64,000 nt of DNA from Garcia nutans (Eukaryota > Streptophyta > Magnoliopsida > Malpighiales > Euphorbiaceae): positions 19,437,001 to 19,501,000 of the forward strand of contig CANTUV010000004.1 of the NCBI GenBank assembly GCA_947685225.1, written 5' to 3'. Position numbers and translations under genes: made by a program. The notes below the pieces were generated by a model. That model had not been told where the DNA came from. It ran no database searches and saw nothing but the letters and a program-made list of their open reading frames with translations. This document shows, piece after piece, positions 1 through 9,690 of this stretch (its first letter is position 1; each line of letters starts with the position of its first letter).

Positions 1-150
1 TCTAATTTTTGCCTAAGTCGTCCTTTCGGATTTTCAACTTAGCGAGCTCTTACCCATTCTTGCCTAAGCCGCCCTTTGTGGGTTTTCGACTTAGCGGGCC
101 CCACTATTACCTAAGCCGCCCTTTGTGGGTTTTCGACTTAGCGGGATTTT
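1..150. repeat. Hairpin array type 2, three units downstream of Tat-L pol
   Basis: There are three units of about 50-55 bp. Each has an outer arm pair CTAAG/CTTAG and an inner pair around TTTC or TTTGT. The first unit has inner arms TCC/GGA where the other two have CCC/GGG, a paired change that keeps the stem. The same unit type follows pol in Tat-X and Tat-C and lies in an intron of their antisense second gene. Confidence 0.8.
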
Positions 151-318
151 TTTCTTCCCTTTTTTATTATTTATTTATTTATTTATTATTTTTTTTGGCA
201 AAAGAAAAATGAATCAGTGATTCTTATTAAAATTTAGACCGTGCTCAAGGAGAGCTGCCTACATATCTCGAATTAGTTTGCGAGAATCAGGTCTAATGTA
301 GTTCATTACAATGCATGA
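151..318. other. Noncoding 3' flank of Tat-L pol
   Basis: This is an AT-rich stretch with a T-run between the hairpin array and the pol stop codon. I see no gene in it. Confidence 0.5.
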
Positions 319-3300
319 TTATACATAATATTTCTTCAATTGATCCAGATTGCATGGGTTTGTGAACTCCAGACCATCTAAATCAGATAAGATGACGGCT
401 CCGCCGGAAAGTATTTTCTTTAAAATGCAGGGTCCCGCCCAATGAGGATGAAACTTCCCACGAGGATCTGTAACAGGTGTTCTGATCTCTTTCAGAACCA
501 AACAACCTTCTTCCAACTTTCGATCTTTGACCTTTTTGTTGAAATGTCTGGCCATTCGCCTCTGATACCCTTGAATCCGATGTAGAGCTTGAAGTCTTTT
601 TTCATCCAAACCCAACAACTGATGATGATAATTGCTGATCCATTCAGCTTCATTTATCTGACTTTCTTGAATTATCCTCGCCGATTGAACTTCCAGTTCA
701 ATGGGGAGTACTGCTTCCATTCCGTATACCAGGGAATACGGGGTTGCCCCAGTAGGAGTTCTAATTGATGTTCTATATCCCCACGAAGCCAGCGGTAACT
801 TCTCATGCCAACGCCTATGTTCCTTGATCATTTTTTGTATGATCACCTTTATAGACTTGTTCGCTGCTTCTACAGCTCCATTTGTTTGAGGTCTATAAGG
901 AGAGGACTTATGATGCTGGACATTCTTATCCTTCAAGAGCTTAACAAACTCTGCTTGGAAATGAGTTCCATTATCAGTGATAATCTCAAATGGCGTCCCG
1001 TACCGACAAAGGATGTTGGTTCGGACAAACTGTGCTGCCTTTTTGCCATTTAATTTTGCATAGGAAGCTGCTTCAACCCACTTTGTGAAGTAATCCACAG
1101 CTACCAAGATAAACTGATGTCCATTCGAGGCTTTTGGATGTATTTTGCCAATTATATCTATTCCCCAAATAGCGAAGGGCCATGGAGAAGTGATCGGATT
1201 CAGGGCAACGGGAGGTTGCTTCTGCATCTTAGCAAATATCTGACACTGATGGCACTCTTGCACAAATGCCACGTAGTCTGCATTCATGGTGGACCAATAA
1301 TATCCTAGATTGGCGATTTTTTGAGCCAAGGCGATCCCATACATGTGTGGTCCTGATTTGCCACCATGTACCATTTCCATTATCTGCTTAGCCTCTGCTT
1401 CATTCACGCACCTTAGGTGCATCCCATTCCAACTCCTCTTATAGAGGATATCTCCATTAAGAACGTAACCTGTGGCTAGCTGCCTTATGGCCCTCTGATC
1501 GACCTTTGATGATCCCTCCGGATAACTTCCATCCTTGAGATAACTCTTGATATCCCAAAACCATGGTTTACCATCGGCCAAATGCATTATATGGGCGGGC
1601 TGTTTCTGAAGTTGAACCCTTAATGGTCGAATGACTTTCCCCTCCTTGATATTGATCATGGAAGCTAAAGTAGCCAGGGCATCAGCAAACTGATTCTTTG
1701 CTCTTGGGAGATATTCGAAGGACAGATCATCGAATTGTTGCGCCAAATGATCAAGGCGTTGTAGGTAAGGAACCAAACGCTCTTCTCTTATCTTCCATTT
1801 CCTTAAAGCTTGTGATACTATTAAAATAGAATCACCATAGACCTTTAGGTTCTTAATCCCTAATTCCAGAGCGGTTTCAAGCCCATTGATACAAGCTTCA
1901 TATTCTGCTTCATTGTTTGTGCAGCTAAAGTCAAGTTTAACTGAAAATGGAATGTATTCTCCACAAGGAGTTTTGAACACAATCCCAATTCCATTTCCAT
2001 GATAATTGGATGCCCCATCAAAATACATCTCCCAAACACTTCTTTCCATATTCAAGAGGTCTTCGTCAAGGAAACCCATTTCTCGCATCTCGTCTTTTAC
2101 GGGTAATTCTGCTAATTGGTCAGCTATCGCGCCACCTTTCACAGCTTTCCTTTGAATGAATTTTAAGTCGAAGGCCGCCAATGTTGACACCCACTTAGCC
2201 ATTTTGCTGTCCAAAACAGGCCTCTCCATAAGGAATTTCAAGGGACTTTGTTCTGCGATGACACAAGTAGTGTAAGAAGACAAGTAGTGTTGTAACTTTG
2301 TGCAAGCCCAATACAATGCTAAACACAACTTCTCAATCTTGTTATACTTTAACTCATAGTCTAGCATCCTTTTGCTGAGGTAGTAAATTGCATTTTCCAC
2401 CCTTGTACTTTTGGCTTCTTGAGCTAGCATTGCACCCATGGCTTCATCTGTTACAGACAAATACAAGAGCAGAGGCTTTCCCATTCTGGGAGGCTGTAGA
2501 ATTGGCGGATTTAACAAGTATTCTTTGATCTTGTCGAAGGCCTTTTGGCAGTCTTCATTCCATTCTTGTGAAGCACCTTTCCTTAGTAGCTTAAAGATTG
2601 GACCACAAGTTTCTGCCAATTGCGATATGAATCGACTGATATACTGTAATCTACCTAGCAAGCCTCGAATCTCTTTTTCTGTTCTTGGCAGAGGCATTTT
2701 CAGAATAACCTTTGACTTTGCTGGATCAACTTCTATTCCTCTCTTGCTGACCAAATGCCCCAAAAATAAGCCTGATGTTGCTCCAAACAGGCAATTTGCA
2801 GGGTTAAGTTTCAAATTGTACTTGCGAAGTCTAATGAAGAACTTCTCAAGTGCTTCAACGTGTTCTTCTGGAGATTTTGACTTAACAATCATATCATCAA
2901 CATACACTTCTATTTCTTTGTGAATCATGTCATGAAAGATTATTGTCGCCATCCTCTGGTAGGTAGCCCCTGCGTTTATCAACCCAAAAGGCATAACCCT
3001 GTAGCAGAAAGTGCCCCATTCTGTAATGAAAGCTGTCTTCTCTTTGTCTGGTTGGTGAACTAGGATCTGATTGTACCCAACCGCGAGGTCAGTCATGGAA
3101 ACCATCACATGCCCAGCCATCCTGTCTATCAGCAAATCGATGTGTGGTAGTGGAAAATCGTCCTTGGGACAGGCCTTATTCAAATCTCTGTAGTCAACAC
3201 ACATCCTGACCTTTCCATCTTTCTTCGGGACCGGCACAATGTTTGCTAACCAGGAAGGGTAGGCAATTGGTTCTATGAACTTATTGTCCAGTTGCTTGGC

Positions 3301-4482
3301 AACCTCTTCTTTAATTTTCAAAGACCATTCAGGCTTCATTCTTCTCAATTTCTGCTTAACCGGCTTCGCATCTGGGTATAGTGGAATCTTATGAACCGCT
3401 ATGGCTGGGTCTATTCCCGTGACATCACTTGCCTTCCACATGAAGCAGTCGACGTATCTTCTGATGCACTCAACCACCTGTTCCTTATTCACACAATCAT
3501 ATGCAATGTATGTATGTTCATTTTCTTTGCCAATTATTATCTTTTCATTCGTTTCTTTTATTTCATTTATTTCATTTTTACTAGATAATACTTGGAAAGC
3601 AAAAGACACAGGGTAACCAGAAATTTGAACATTTTCATTAATAATGGCGGAGTCATCCTCCAGAGTTACATTACATTTGACATTATGGTTTTTTATTCCT
3701 GAAGCTAAGGAAGACTTAGAACTGGACTCTGACTCGGTGTTTGACTCGAGTTTTGACTCAGTACAAGACTCAGGCTCGGGGTATGACACATGACTAGGTT
3801 TGACTGTAGCTGCCTGTCCCTCCTCGGCATACCAGTTCATCAGTGGTCCATCTGTGGTCTTGATCAGCTTTGTGAAGTCCCTTTTGTCTTCAAAATTGGT
3901 TATCATAGCAACCTCATCAAAGAGACTAGGCCGCATGAAATCTTCCACTTGTGGTTCAGTTATAGGTTCTGGCTCTTCTTCCTTCAACACTAAAACATCA
4001 GTGAACATCTCAAAACCTGGTAACTGCTTCCCAGTCATAGGAGAATAGAATGGCTCCTGAAAACCACAGTAAGGAACTGTTTTTCCAGGTTTGCAGAAGT
4101 GACCATTCAGAGTTCTAAAGTAAGGGCGCATTTTGAGGCTTCTTGCCCCCCAATTCTTCTTTTTCTTCCTTCCATGCTCAAACTCTTCTATCTCCTCATC
4201 TGTGGGTTTGTACCCCAGGCCAAAAGTTCCCTTATTCTCAGGTTCTTCCCATGGCCGTACTACGGGTGTTTTCCTCCCAGACTTTATCATTTCCATTTCG
4301 GGTAGTAGACCTACCCTTAACATCATTCCCACCAGGCAATTGATTTGGACCTCTCCAAAATCATATAAGATAAATGGCCCTTTGGGTTTTTCTCCTTCAA
4401 TGCATTGGACTGTATCATAATGGAAACCAGTCAAGGACATGGCGATTTCGCCAGGAACAACCTCAAAGAGAGACTGATCCAT
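319..4482 (-). CDS. pol: Tat-L pol polyprotein: RT, RNase H, second (archaeal-type) RNase H, integrase
   Basis: This 1387-codon open frame copies the element RNA and integrates the cDNA. Residues 80-100 hold a GLGY G-patch-like motif. RT spans about 365-600, with VCPKDDFPLPHI-like blocks, MPFGL at 496-500 and the catalytic YVDD at 527-530. The Ty3-type RNase H at about 665-800 has lost the usual first catalytic Asp (YLSVTDE where YTDAS is typical). A second RNase H at about 816-945 has MYFDGA, the NNEAEYEA block, YGDS and a final Asp near 934. Integrase has an H1039/H1046/C1077/C1080 zinc site and D1109, D1170, E1205. The frame is open upstream of the Met shown and already encodes the protease GRPW segment, so this Met is not a natural start. 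Dual RNase H marks the Tat lineage. Sequence similarity to Tat-X pol is clear but distant. Confidence 0.95.
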   Translation of the reverse strand: MDQSLFEVVPGEIAMSLTGFHYDTVQCIEGEKPKGPFILYDFGEVQINCLVGMMLRVGLLPEMEMIKSGRKTPVVRPWEEPENKGTFGLGYKPTDEEIEEFEHGRKKKKNWGARSLKMRPYFRTLNGHFCKPGKTVPYCGFQEPFYSPMTGKQLPGFEMFTDVLVLKEEEPEPITEPQVEDFMRPSLFDEVAMITNFEDKRDFTKLIKTTDGPLMNWYAEEGQAATVKPSHVSYPEPESCTESKLESNTESESSSKSSLASGIKNHNVKCNVTLEDDSAIINENVQISGYPVSFAFQVLSSKNEINEIKETNEKIIIGKENEHTYIAYDCVNKEQVVECIRRYVDCFMWKASDVTGIDPAIAVHKIPLYPDAKPVKQKLRRMKPEWSLKIKEEVAKQLDNKFIEPIAYPSWLANIVPVPKKDGKVRMCVDYRDLNKACPKDDFPLPHIDLLIDRMAGHVMVSMTDLAVGYNQILVHQPDKEKTAFITEWGTFCYRVMPFGLINAGATYQRMATIIFHDMIHKEIEVYVDDMIVKSKSPEEHVEALEKFFIRLRKYNLKLNPANCLFGATSGLFLGHLVSKRGIEVDPAKSKVILKMPLPRTEKEIRGLLGRLQYISRFISQLAETCGPIFKLLRKGASQEWNEDCQKAFDKIKEYLLNPPILQPPRMGKPLLLYLSVTDEAMGAMLAQEAKSTRVENAIYYLSKRMLDYELKYNKIEKLCLALYWACTKLQHYLSSYTTCVIAEQSPLKFLMERPVLDSKMAKWVSTLAAFDLKFIQRKAVKGGAIADQLAELPVKDEMREMGFLDEDLLNMERSVWEMYFDGASNYHGNGIGIVFKTPCGEYIPFSVKLDFSCTNNEAEYEACINGLETALELGIKNLKVYGDSILIVSQALRKWKIREERLVPYLQRLDHLAQQFDDLSFEYLPRAKNQFADALATLASMINIKEGKVIRPLRVQLQKQPAHIMHLADGKPWFWDIKSYLKDGSYPEGSSKVDQRAIRQLATGYVLNGDILYKRSWNGMHLRCVNEAEAKQIMEMVHGGKSGPHMYGIALAQKIANLGYYWSTMNADYVAFVQECHQCQIFAKMQKQPPVALNPITSPWPFAIWGIDIIGKIHPKASNGHQFILVAVDYFTKWVEAASYAKLNGKKAAQFVRTNILCRYGTPFEIITDNGTHFQAEFVKLLKDKNVQHHKSSPYRPQTNGAVEAANKSIKVIIQKMIKEHRRWHEKLPLASWGYRTSIRTPTGATPYSLVYGMEAVLPIELEVQSARIIQESQINEAEWISNYHHQLLGLDEKRLQALHRIQGYQRRMARHFNKKVKDRKLEEGCLVLKEIRTPVTDPRGKFHPHWAGPCILKKILSGGAVILSDLDGLEFTNPCNLDQLKKYYV

Positions 4483-6479
4483 GGTTCTCTTGTTGATTTC
4501 ACATGTGTCCCCTTTGATAGTGATGACTTTTCCTTCAAAAGGGAACTTAAGTTTTTGATGTAATGAAGATGGTACAGCATTAATCTGATGAATCCACGGC
4601 CTTCCAAGGAGGAGATTAAAGCTCGCGGGTACATCAAGACTTGGAAGGGCACTCTCATTTTCACCGGCCCGATGGCAATTTCCAGAGTGGCAACACCCAA
4701 AATTTCTCTTCGAGTGTTATCATATGCTCTAACAATCTGATCAGAAGGTGTAAGATCTGTAGCCTCCAACCCCAGACAGCTTGCTACCTTCAAGGGACAT
4801 ACATTTAAGGCTGACCCATTATCAATGAGAACCATGGGTACAGTCTTTCCCCCAGTTTGTATGGTGATGTATAGAGCATCATTGTGTTTGCTGCCATCTT
4901 CTGGTAGGTCTGTATCAGAAAATCGGATACTCAATGCCTTGGTCGATTGAGTCAATGTGGCCACCAAGGCTTCTGGGCTTGTGTCTACTGATGTATCAAG
5001 CTGACTCAAAGCTTCACTGAGAGCCTGACGGTGCGTGAATGAGGAAGCAAGGAGCTCCCAAATTGACACCTTAGCTTGAGTTTGTTTAAGCTGAGAGAGG
5101 ACAGGGTCTTCTTTTGGTTCTGGTGTCTTCTTATGGGGGTGATTTGAGGTTGTAGGGGCTTTTCCCAAGTCGAGTGGCTGATATTGCCTTCCGCTTCTTG
5201 TTAAAGCGTCGACCTCTTCAGCAAGGTCATTCAAATCCAACACACACACTTCATTCATTTCTAAGAGAAGTTTGAAAGGATCAAACAACTCTTCTTCCAC
5301 AGTGATGGCGTGGATGGAATGATTAGGCAAAGGGTTAGTATTAATGTTCGGTTGACTCTTGAGAGGAATGATGTCACCCCTATCCACCAAATCCTGGATG
5401 CGGTTTTTCAGAGTCCAGCAAGCATCTGTTCTATGCCCTTTTCCTTGGTGATATTCACAGTATTCATTGGCCTTATAACTGGCGGGTAATGGGTTTGGAG
5501 GTGGCCTTGGGTCCAAAGGCTTCAAATACTTCCCTTCCACAGCCTTTTTAAATACTAGATGAAGGGGCACCCCTAGGTCGGTATATTGCCTTCTTGGCTG
5601 ATTTCTCTGCCCAAGATTGCCCACACGTAAAGGATTCGCAGGGGCAATATTGGCCACTTCATTGACCTTGCTTGAGGAAGTAGCTTGGCCTTGTTTCCTA
5701 TACTTTGAAGTAGCTCCCTCATCTACTATTTTACCCAATTGTATCAAGTCTTCTACCTTAGTTGCAGTCGCAATGAGCGATTTGAAAGTAGGTAGGTATT
5801 GGGTTTGCAATTGAGCTTGATATGTAGGCCTTAAATTTCTGATTATAATATCAATCTGCTCCTGTTCTGAAGGGCGATTGATCATTTGGGCAGCCTTCGC
5901 CCTCCACCTCGTAAGGAACGAGGAGAAGGGTTCATTGTTATTTTGCTTAGTAGTCTCAAGCTCCCTTCTAGTGATATCTACCTCAATATTGTAGTGGTAT
6001 TGAGTGTTAAATGCATTGCAGATGTCTTCCCAGGTCTTAATCTTAGCACGATCCAGGCTTACAAACCATTTTAGAGCAGCCCCAGTCAAGGATTGTTGAA
6101 AGAGCTGAGCAAAGAGCTCATCATTTAAACCCCAAGGGCTCAAGGCCCCCACATACATCTTCAAATGGGTTTTAGGGCAAGTGGTCCCATCAAATCTATC
6201 CATCCCAGGAATCTTGAATTTCGGAGGCAACCTAGCTTGGGGAAACAAGGATAAGGAATCCATGTCTACCACCTCTTTATGAGTTTTCATGGCAGTGATT
6301 GACCTTTCAAGCAATTCAAGTTTCTTTTTTAGTTCATCAGTTTCATTCTTAGAGGGTGGATCCTCCAAATTGATAACAGGGGTATTGTTCTGAGCAGTCA
6401 TGGGGGTACTGGTTTGCCCTACAATGGGTTCCTTCCCTAAATCTCCAGGAGTAGAAGCCGTCTTTGGTGCCCCTCCCAA
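4431..6479 (-). CDS. gag: Tat-L gag-protease frame (682 codons)
   Basis: Gag forms the virus-like particle and the aspartic protease matures the polyprotein. The frame starts after a break, not at an ATG: its first codon is TTG. The capsid (retrotransposon gag) region is at about residues 75-230. A zinc-knuckle-like CEYHQGKGHRTDAC lies near 340. The protease active site VLIDNGSALNVCP is near 550. The protease is split: shortly after the active site, near position 4645, one nucleotide shifts the reading frame and the GRPW flap motif continues in the pol frame. A second shift near 6485 separates the N-terminal segment. Both could be inactivating indels. The downstream one could instead be a frameshift signal, but it falls inside a domain, so I favour mutation. 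Confidence 0.9.
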   Translation of the reverse strand: MGGAPKTASTPGDLGKEPIVGQTSTPMTAQNNTPVINLEDPPSKNETDELKKKLELLERSITAMKTHKEVVDMDSLSLFPQARLPPKFKIPGMDRFDGTTCPKTHLKMYVGALSPWGLNDELFAQLFQQSLTGAALKWFVSLDRAKIKTWEDICNAFNTQYHYNIEVDITRRELETTKQNNNEPFSSFLTRWRAKAAQMINRPSEQEQIDIIIRNLRPTYQAQLQTQYLPTFKSLIATATKVEDLIQLGKIVDEGATSKYRKQGQATSSSKVNEVANIAPANPLRVGNLGQRNQPRRQYTDLGVPLHLVFKKAVEGKYLKPLDPRPPPNPLPASYKANEYCEYHQGKGHRTDACWTLKNRIQDLVDRGDIIPLKSQPNINTNPLPNHSIHAITVEEELFDPFKLLLEMNEVCVLDLNDLAEEVDALTRSGRQYQPLDLGKAPTTSNHPHKKTPEPKEDPVLSQLKQTQAKVSIWELLASSFTHRQALSEALSQLDTSVDTSPEALVATLTQSTKALSIRFSDTDLPEDGSKHNDALYITIQTGGKTVPMVLIDNGSALNVCPLKVASCLGLEATDLTPSDQIVRAYDNTRREILGVATLEIAIGPVKMRVPFQVLMYPRALISSLEGRGFIRLMLYHLHYIKNLSSLLKEKSSLSKGTHVKSTREPWISLSLRLFLAKSPCP

Positions 6480-6484
6480 TTCAG

Positions 6485-6712
6485 TCAGGATGGCTCCCTT
6501 TGGGCAGCCAAAGCTTCATCAATTCTCTCTTGCATCCTATCCTCAATTTCCTTAACCTGTCCATCTAGCAAAATCTTAATCTGTTCGATAGTAGCCATTT
6601 CAGTAATTGGAGCAGTTGGTGAAATTGGGGTAGCAGGACTTGTGGGTGATTGCACAGTTGGAGTTGGTGTAGCTTGTGTGGGTGAAGGTACACGGATAGT
6701 GGATACCTGCAA
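6485..6712 (-). pseudogene. gag: N-terminal gag segment of Tat-L, out of frame with the rest
   Basis: This open frame of 75 codons begins with a real ATG at 6712. It has a Pro/Thr-rich start followed by a charged helix (IKILLDGQVKEIEDRM), the usual layout of a Tat gag N-terminus; Tat-X gag starts with a comparable charged helix. It stops at a TGA six nucleotides before the main gag frame, so it is separated by one indel. It is probably the true gag start. Confidence 0.65.
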
Positions 6713-7526
6713 AGGTTAAGGGTAAAGGATCAGGGTAGTGTGTAGGGTAGGAAGATCTCTTGGTCCACTTATATACATCAAAAGTTTTTCCCAAAAGATT
6801 TTCCCCCAAAATAATGTTGTCATGTTGCATGAATGCACCTCATCACATCATAATTCATTTTAATGGAATGTGGCACTATCATTGGGTACATACAACCTAA
6901 GGGAAGGTACTATTGTTCATGAAAAATAGAGAATTGGCTCGTAATAGGGACCCTTGAGTCTTGAGTAAAATATACCTAACCACATGTGAAACAAAGAGTT
7001 TCGCGTGGGTCCAACAGTACGATTACTCATGGGCCACTCCAAAAGGATTGGAATGGTTTGCGACAACAGGGAGGACGCTTTGGCTGTCCGCCGGCATAAT
7101 CAAGGAGACCTGCCGATCAGCGCTACTTGCTATCCAGACTCAGAATTTTGAACAGAAAGAGAAGAAATTCATTTGAAAACAAAATTTTTTTTTTTATGCA
7201 ATGGAAGAAAAGGATTCCCCCATATAATGCAAGAGAAAAAGATTCTCTGAATGACAAAATAAATGCGCAATTAATCAAACAAGGGGTTCATTAAAGGAAA
7301 AAGATTCCTTTTGTCAATCTTCAATCCAATATCCCCAAGGAGGGGATATATATTGCTAAGGTACCCTGCAAGATGAATAAAAGTACCCTAAAGAAGGGCA
7401 AATCAGTTGAATGAATAATAATAATCTACTAGGATCCCATAAATCATTTTTATGGTCCTTAGTGTTAAATTAATCAAATAAGCAATAGTAGTCCACTAGA
7501 ATCCCATAAATCATTTTTATGGTCCC
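6713..7526 (-). other. Tat-L untranslated leader
   Basis: This noncoding sequence lies between PBS and gag. Near its PBS end a segment with the short hairpin CCATAAATCATTTTTATGG occurs twice (about 7437-7456 and 7501-7520), each copy preceded by a similar CTAGNATC. No gene is visible. Confidence 0.6.
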
Positions 7527-7540
7527 CAGTGGAGTCGCCA
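7523..7540 (-). other. Tat-L primer binding site
   Basis: The minus strand reads TGGCGACTCCACTGGGGA three bases inside the LTR end. The identical 18-mer stands one base after the Tat-X 5' LTR (15979-15996). I do not assert the tRNA identity. Confidence 0.8.
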
Positions 7541-8318
7541 ACCTGTGAACCTCGATTTCCACCCGAAAAGGATTCGGGAGAACGTTCACTTGTTGTCGGG
7601 AGTCACCACTCAGTTTATTTTGTCCGAAGGGAAAAGCTAAGAAAACCCTTGTCTGACTCCAATTAACGCATCCAATGTAAAGGCTCCTAATCTACGAACC
7701 CAAGGAGGATTCAGGGACTATGTCATGTATTTGATTAATTTGCCAAATAAGAAATGAATCCAAAAGAAAAATAGGAAGGAAGAAGAAGAGATGGTTGATA
7801 AATTGTGGACTTGCTATTTGGGGTGAATCCCAAATATGCCTACATACTCTCGTTTTTATGAGAGATCAAAGCCCATGTAGTTCGAAAAAGCCTATTTAAA
7901 GGCAATTATGCATTTATGCATATGTGTGTATGCTTTGTGCATTGTCGGGCTCTTTGCCAAAAATTGTGTGATTTTGAGCACTTGGTGCTAAATTTGATTA
8001 AATTTGGGTACTTGGTACCAAAAAGAATGCAATTTAGGCTCCATGCCCCAAAAATTAATTGATTCGTGACTTAATGTCGAAGTTTTGATTGATTAGTTAA
8101 TTAGGCCTTAGGCCTAAAAGGATTAGATCTTTGACCAAAAAGAAATTAAGAAGAAAATGGAATGCTTAATGTATCCTTGAATTGACAAAAATGAATTAAG
8201 ATATTACCTTGTTTATGATTTTCCCACTTCTAAGTTCCAGATCTTGTTCTCTCAGAATATGCTCCTTGCTTCCTGTAACACGCTCCCAAAAGCCCCCCTT
8301 TTCTGAGGATCGAAAGCC

Positions 8319-8326
8319 TTTTTATA
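8319..8326 (-). promoter_or_regulatory. TATA box of the Tat-L LTR
   Basis: The minus strand reads TATAAAAA, about 780 bp from the LTR 3' edge and directly downstream of the palindrome cluster, as expected at a U3/R border. Confidence 0.6.
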
Positions 8327-8339
8327 GACAAAATTTCGG

Positions 8340-8425
8340 ACTGGACGGCGGTCGGACCGCCGGTCCCAGTGGTCGGACCACCGCGGTCGGACCGCCGACT
8401 CCGGCGGTCTGACCGCCAAGCTTGG
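8340..8425. repeat. GGTCGGACC palindrome cluster in Tat-L U3
   Basis: There are four palindromic units: two GCGGTCGGACCGC, one TGGTCGGACCA and one GGCGGTCTGACCGCC. The core GGTC-G/T-GACC is constant while the outer pairs change together (GC/GC or T/A). They sit just upstream of the TATA box. Confidence 0.75.
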
Positions 8426-8689
8426 CGGTTCAGCCCTAAAAAAATCTCCCAATTTTCGTTCAAACTGATTTTCTGGGAGCTGTGGACCTCCAAAAATTAT
8501 TCCAAGGCCATATCAGTGATCGTTGCATTGCTCCGGACATTTCAAGTACCATGAAGACATACTTTTGGTGGATTCTGCCGTGGTCACCCGGTCTGGCTTG
8601 GTCACTTGCAGTCTAAGAAAATCGGCTTTCCGAGCCTCAAAATTCGAGTGTTCACAGTTACTGAGCGTGTCATAGCTACTGTGAGAAAA

Positions 8690-8860
8690 AGTAATTGACA
8701 CGGCCATGAACACGCCCGTGTTGTTGGGCGTGTCAATGTTTCTGTGAGGTAGAATGAGTGACACGTTCATTAACACTCCCGTATTACTAAGCGTGTCAAA
8801 GCTTCTGTATTGTTGGTTTAGGGCACGATCAGGGACACGTCCGTGTTGGTGAGCGTGTCA
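8690..8860. repeat. GACACG..CGTGTC hairpin cluster
   Basis: Three units open with GACACG and close with CGTGTCA. The middle of each carries a smaller palindrome (ACACGCCCGTGTT, ACTCCCGTATTA, ACGTCCGTGTTGG). It has the location and design of the palindrome clusters in the other LTRs of the window, but its own sequence. Confidence 0.65.
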
Positions 8861-9464
8861 TGTGTAGAGTTTGCCCTAGTTAGTTATCATTCTTATTTTC
8901 TTATATGTATAATTATCTTTGGATTAGGTTTTGAAGAGATTGTGTTGCCCTAATCCAAGTGTTGAGGATTATTGGAAGGTGAGTTTGGTGTGGTGTGATT
9001 GCTCATGAGGTAAGTACAAACCCTAAATTAATGCATACTTTGATATGATCTTAAGACTTAACATCTATGATTATAAATGTGTTAAGTAGCTTATTGCATT
9101 GTTGATGCATATTAATAATGTTATGTTTTGCATAATGTGAATTGAGATAATTGAGGCATGTATGCCTATGCAATGATGTTTAATGTAATTGATTATGTAT
9201 ACTTGAATAATGAAGTATTATAATGTGAATTGAGACATGATAATATATGAGGCCATTGTAATTGGCTATGATGATTCAAATGAGATGTGAAGCCATTGTG
9301 TTTGGCTATAATGATTTAAATGAGATAAGTGGGGCATGTTTGCCTAGATGATGTTGCGAATTGAGAATGAAATTGATAATGAAATAATAAAAGAATTGTG
9401 TGTCTAATATGTTATTCATTTTCAGAGTTTTGTTGTTGGTGGCTTGCCTAATAGTAACAATCTC

Positions 9465-9690
9465 TTGAAGTTAGGTTGGGCTTGATCCTTGAAGCCAAGT
9501 TGGGTTGAAGTTTAACATGTTTTACTCCCCTTGAAGCTTGGTTGGGTCTAGTCCTTGAAGCCTAATTGAGATGTTACAACCCTTGAAGCTAGGTTGGATT
9601 GGTTCTTGAAGCCAAGTTGGGTTGATACTTAGCATGCTTTGTTCCCCTTGAAGCTTGGTTGAACCTAAATCCTTGAAGCCTAGTTGGGAT
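9465..9690 (+). repeat. Tandem TTGAAGC(C/T)..GTTGGG units in the Tekay-like LTR
   Basis: At least eight imperfect units of about 20-35 bp share TTGAAG followed by GTTGGG or GTTGAG. A diverged form appears as AACCCGGCTAGAC in the 5' LTR of the element at 31853-39944 (about 37690-37750), so it is a conserved LTR feature. Confidence 0.6.

Larger units (their letters stand above)
1..8500 (-). mobile_element. Tat-L: Ty3/gypsy Tat-lineage LTR retrotransposon, minus strand, 3' part beyond the window
   Basis: Reading the minus strand from high to low coordinates there is a 5' LTR (right edge unresolved, about 8430-8640; left edge 7544), a PBS beginning TGGCGACTCC, a leader, gag-protease, pol, and a hairpin array at 1-150. 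The 3' region and 3' LTR lie outside the window. Tat lineage is assigned from the order protease, RT, RNase H, second RNase H, integrase in pol. The hairpin array after pol matches the one in the same position in Tat-X and Tat-C, so Tat-L probably also has an extended 3' region. Its pol frame is open, which makes it the best preserved autonomous element here. Confidence 0.85.
7544..8500 (-). mobile_element. Tat-L 5' LTR, right boundary approximate
   Basis: The LTR ends at 7544 on the minus strand with GGTTCACA, just before the PBS. A TATA box lies at 8319-8326 on the minus strand (TATAAAAA). Upstream of it, at 8340-8425, is a GC-rich cluster of palindromes. I could not find the TG start: the junction with the neighbouring Tekay-like LTR lies somewhere in 8430-8640. 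No gene is present. Confidence 0.65.

Noticed and set aside
701..4420. Plus-strand open frames of 60-160 codons opposite Tat-L pol
   Set aside because: They are complements of conserved pol domains, have no family resemblance, and are explained by codon structure of the intact minus-strand frame.
8276..8300. TGTAACACGCTCCC as a possible start of the Tekay-like LTR
   Set aside because: It lies within the Tat-L LTR next to its TATA box, and no matching target duplication (ACTTA expected from 10583-10587) precedes it.
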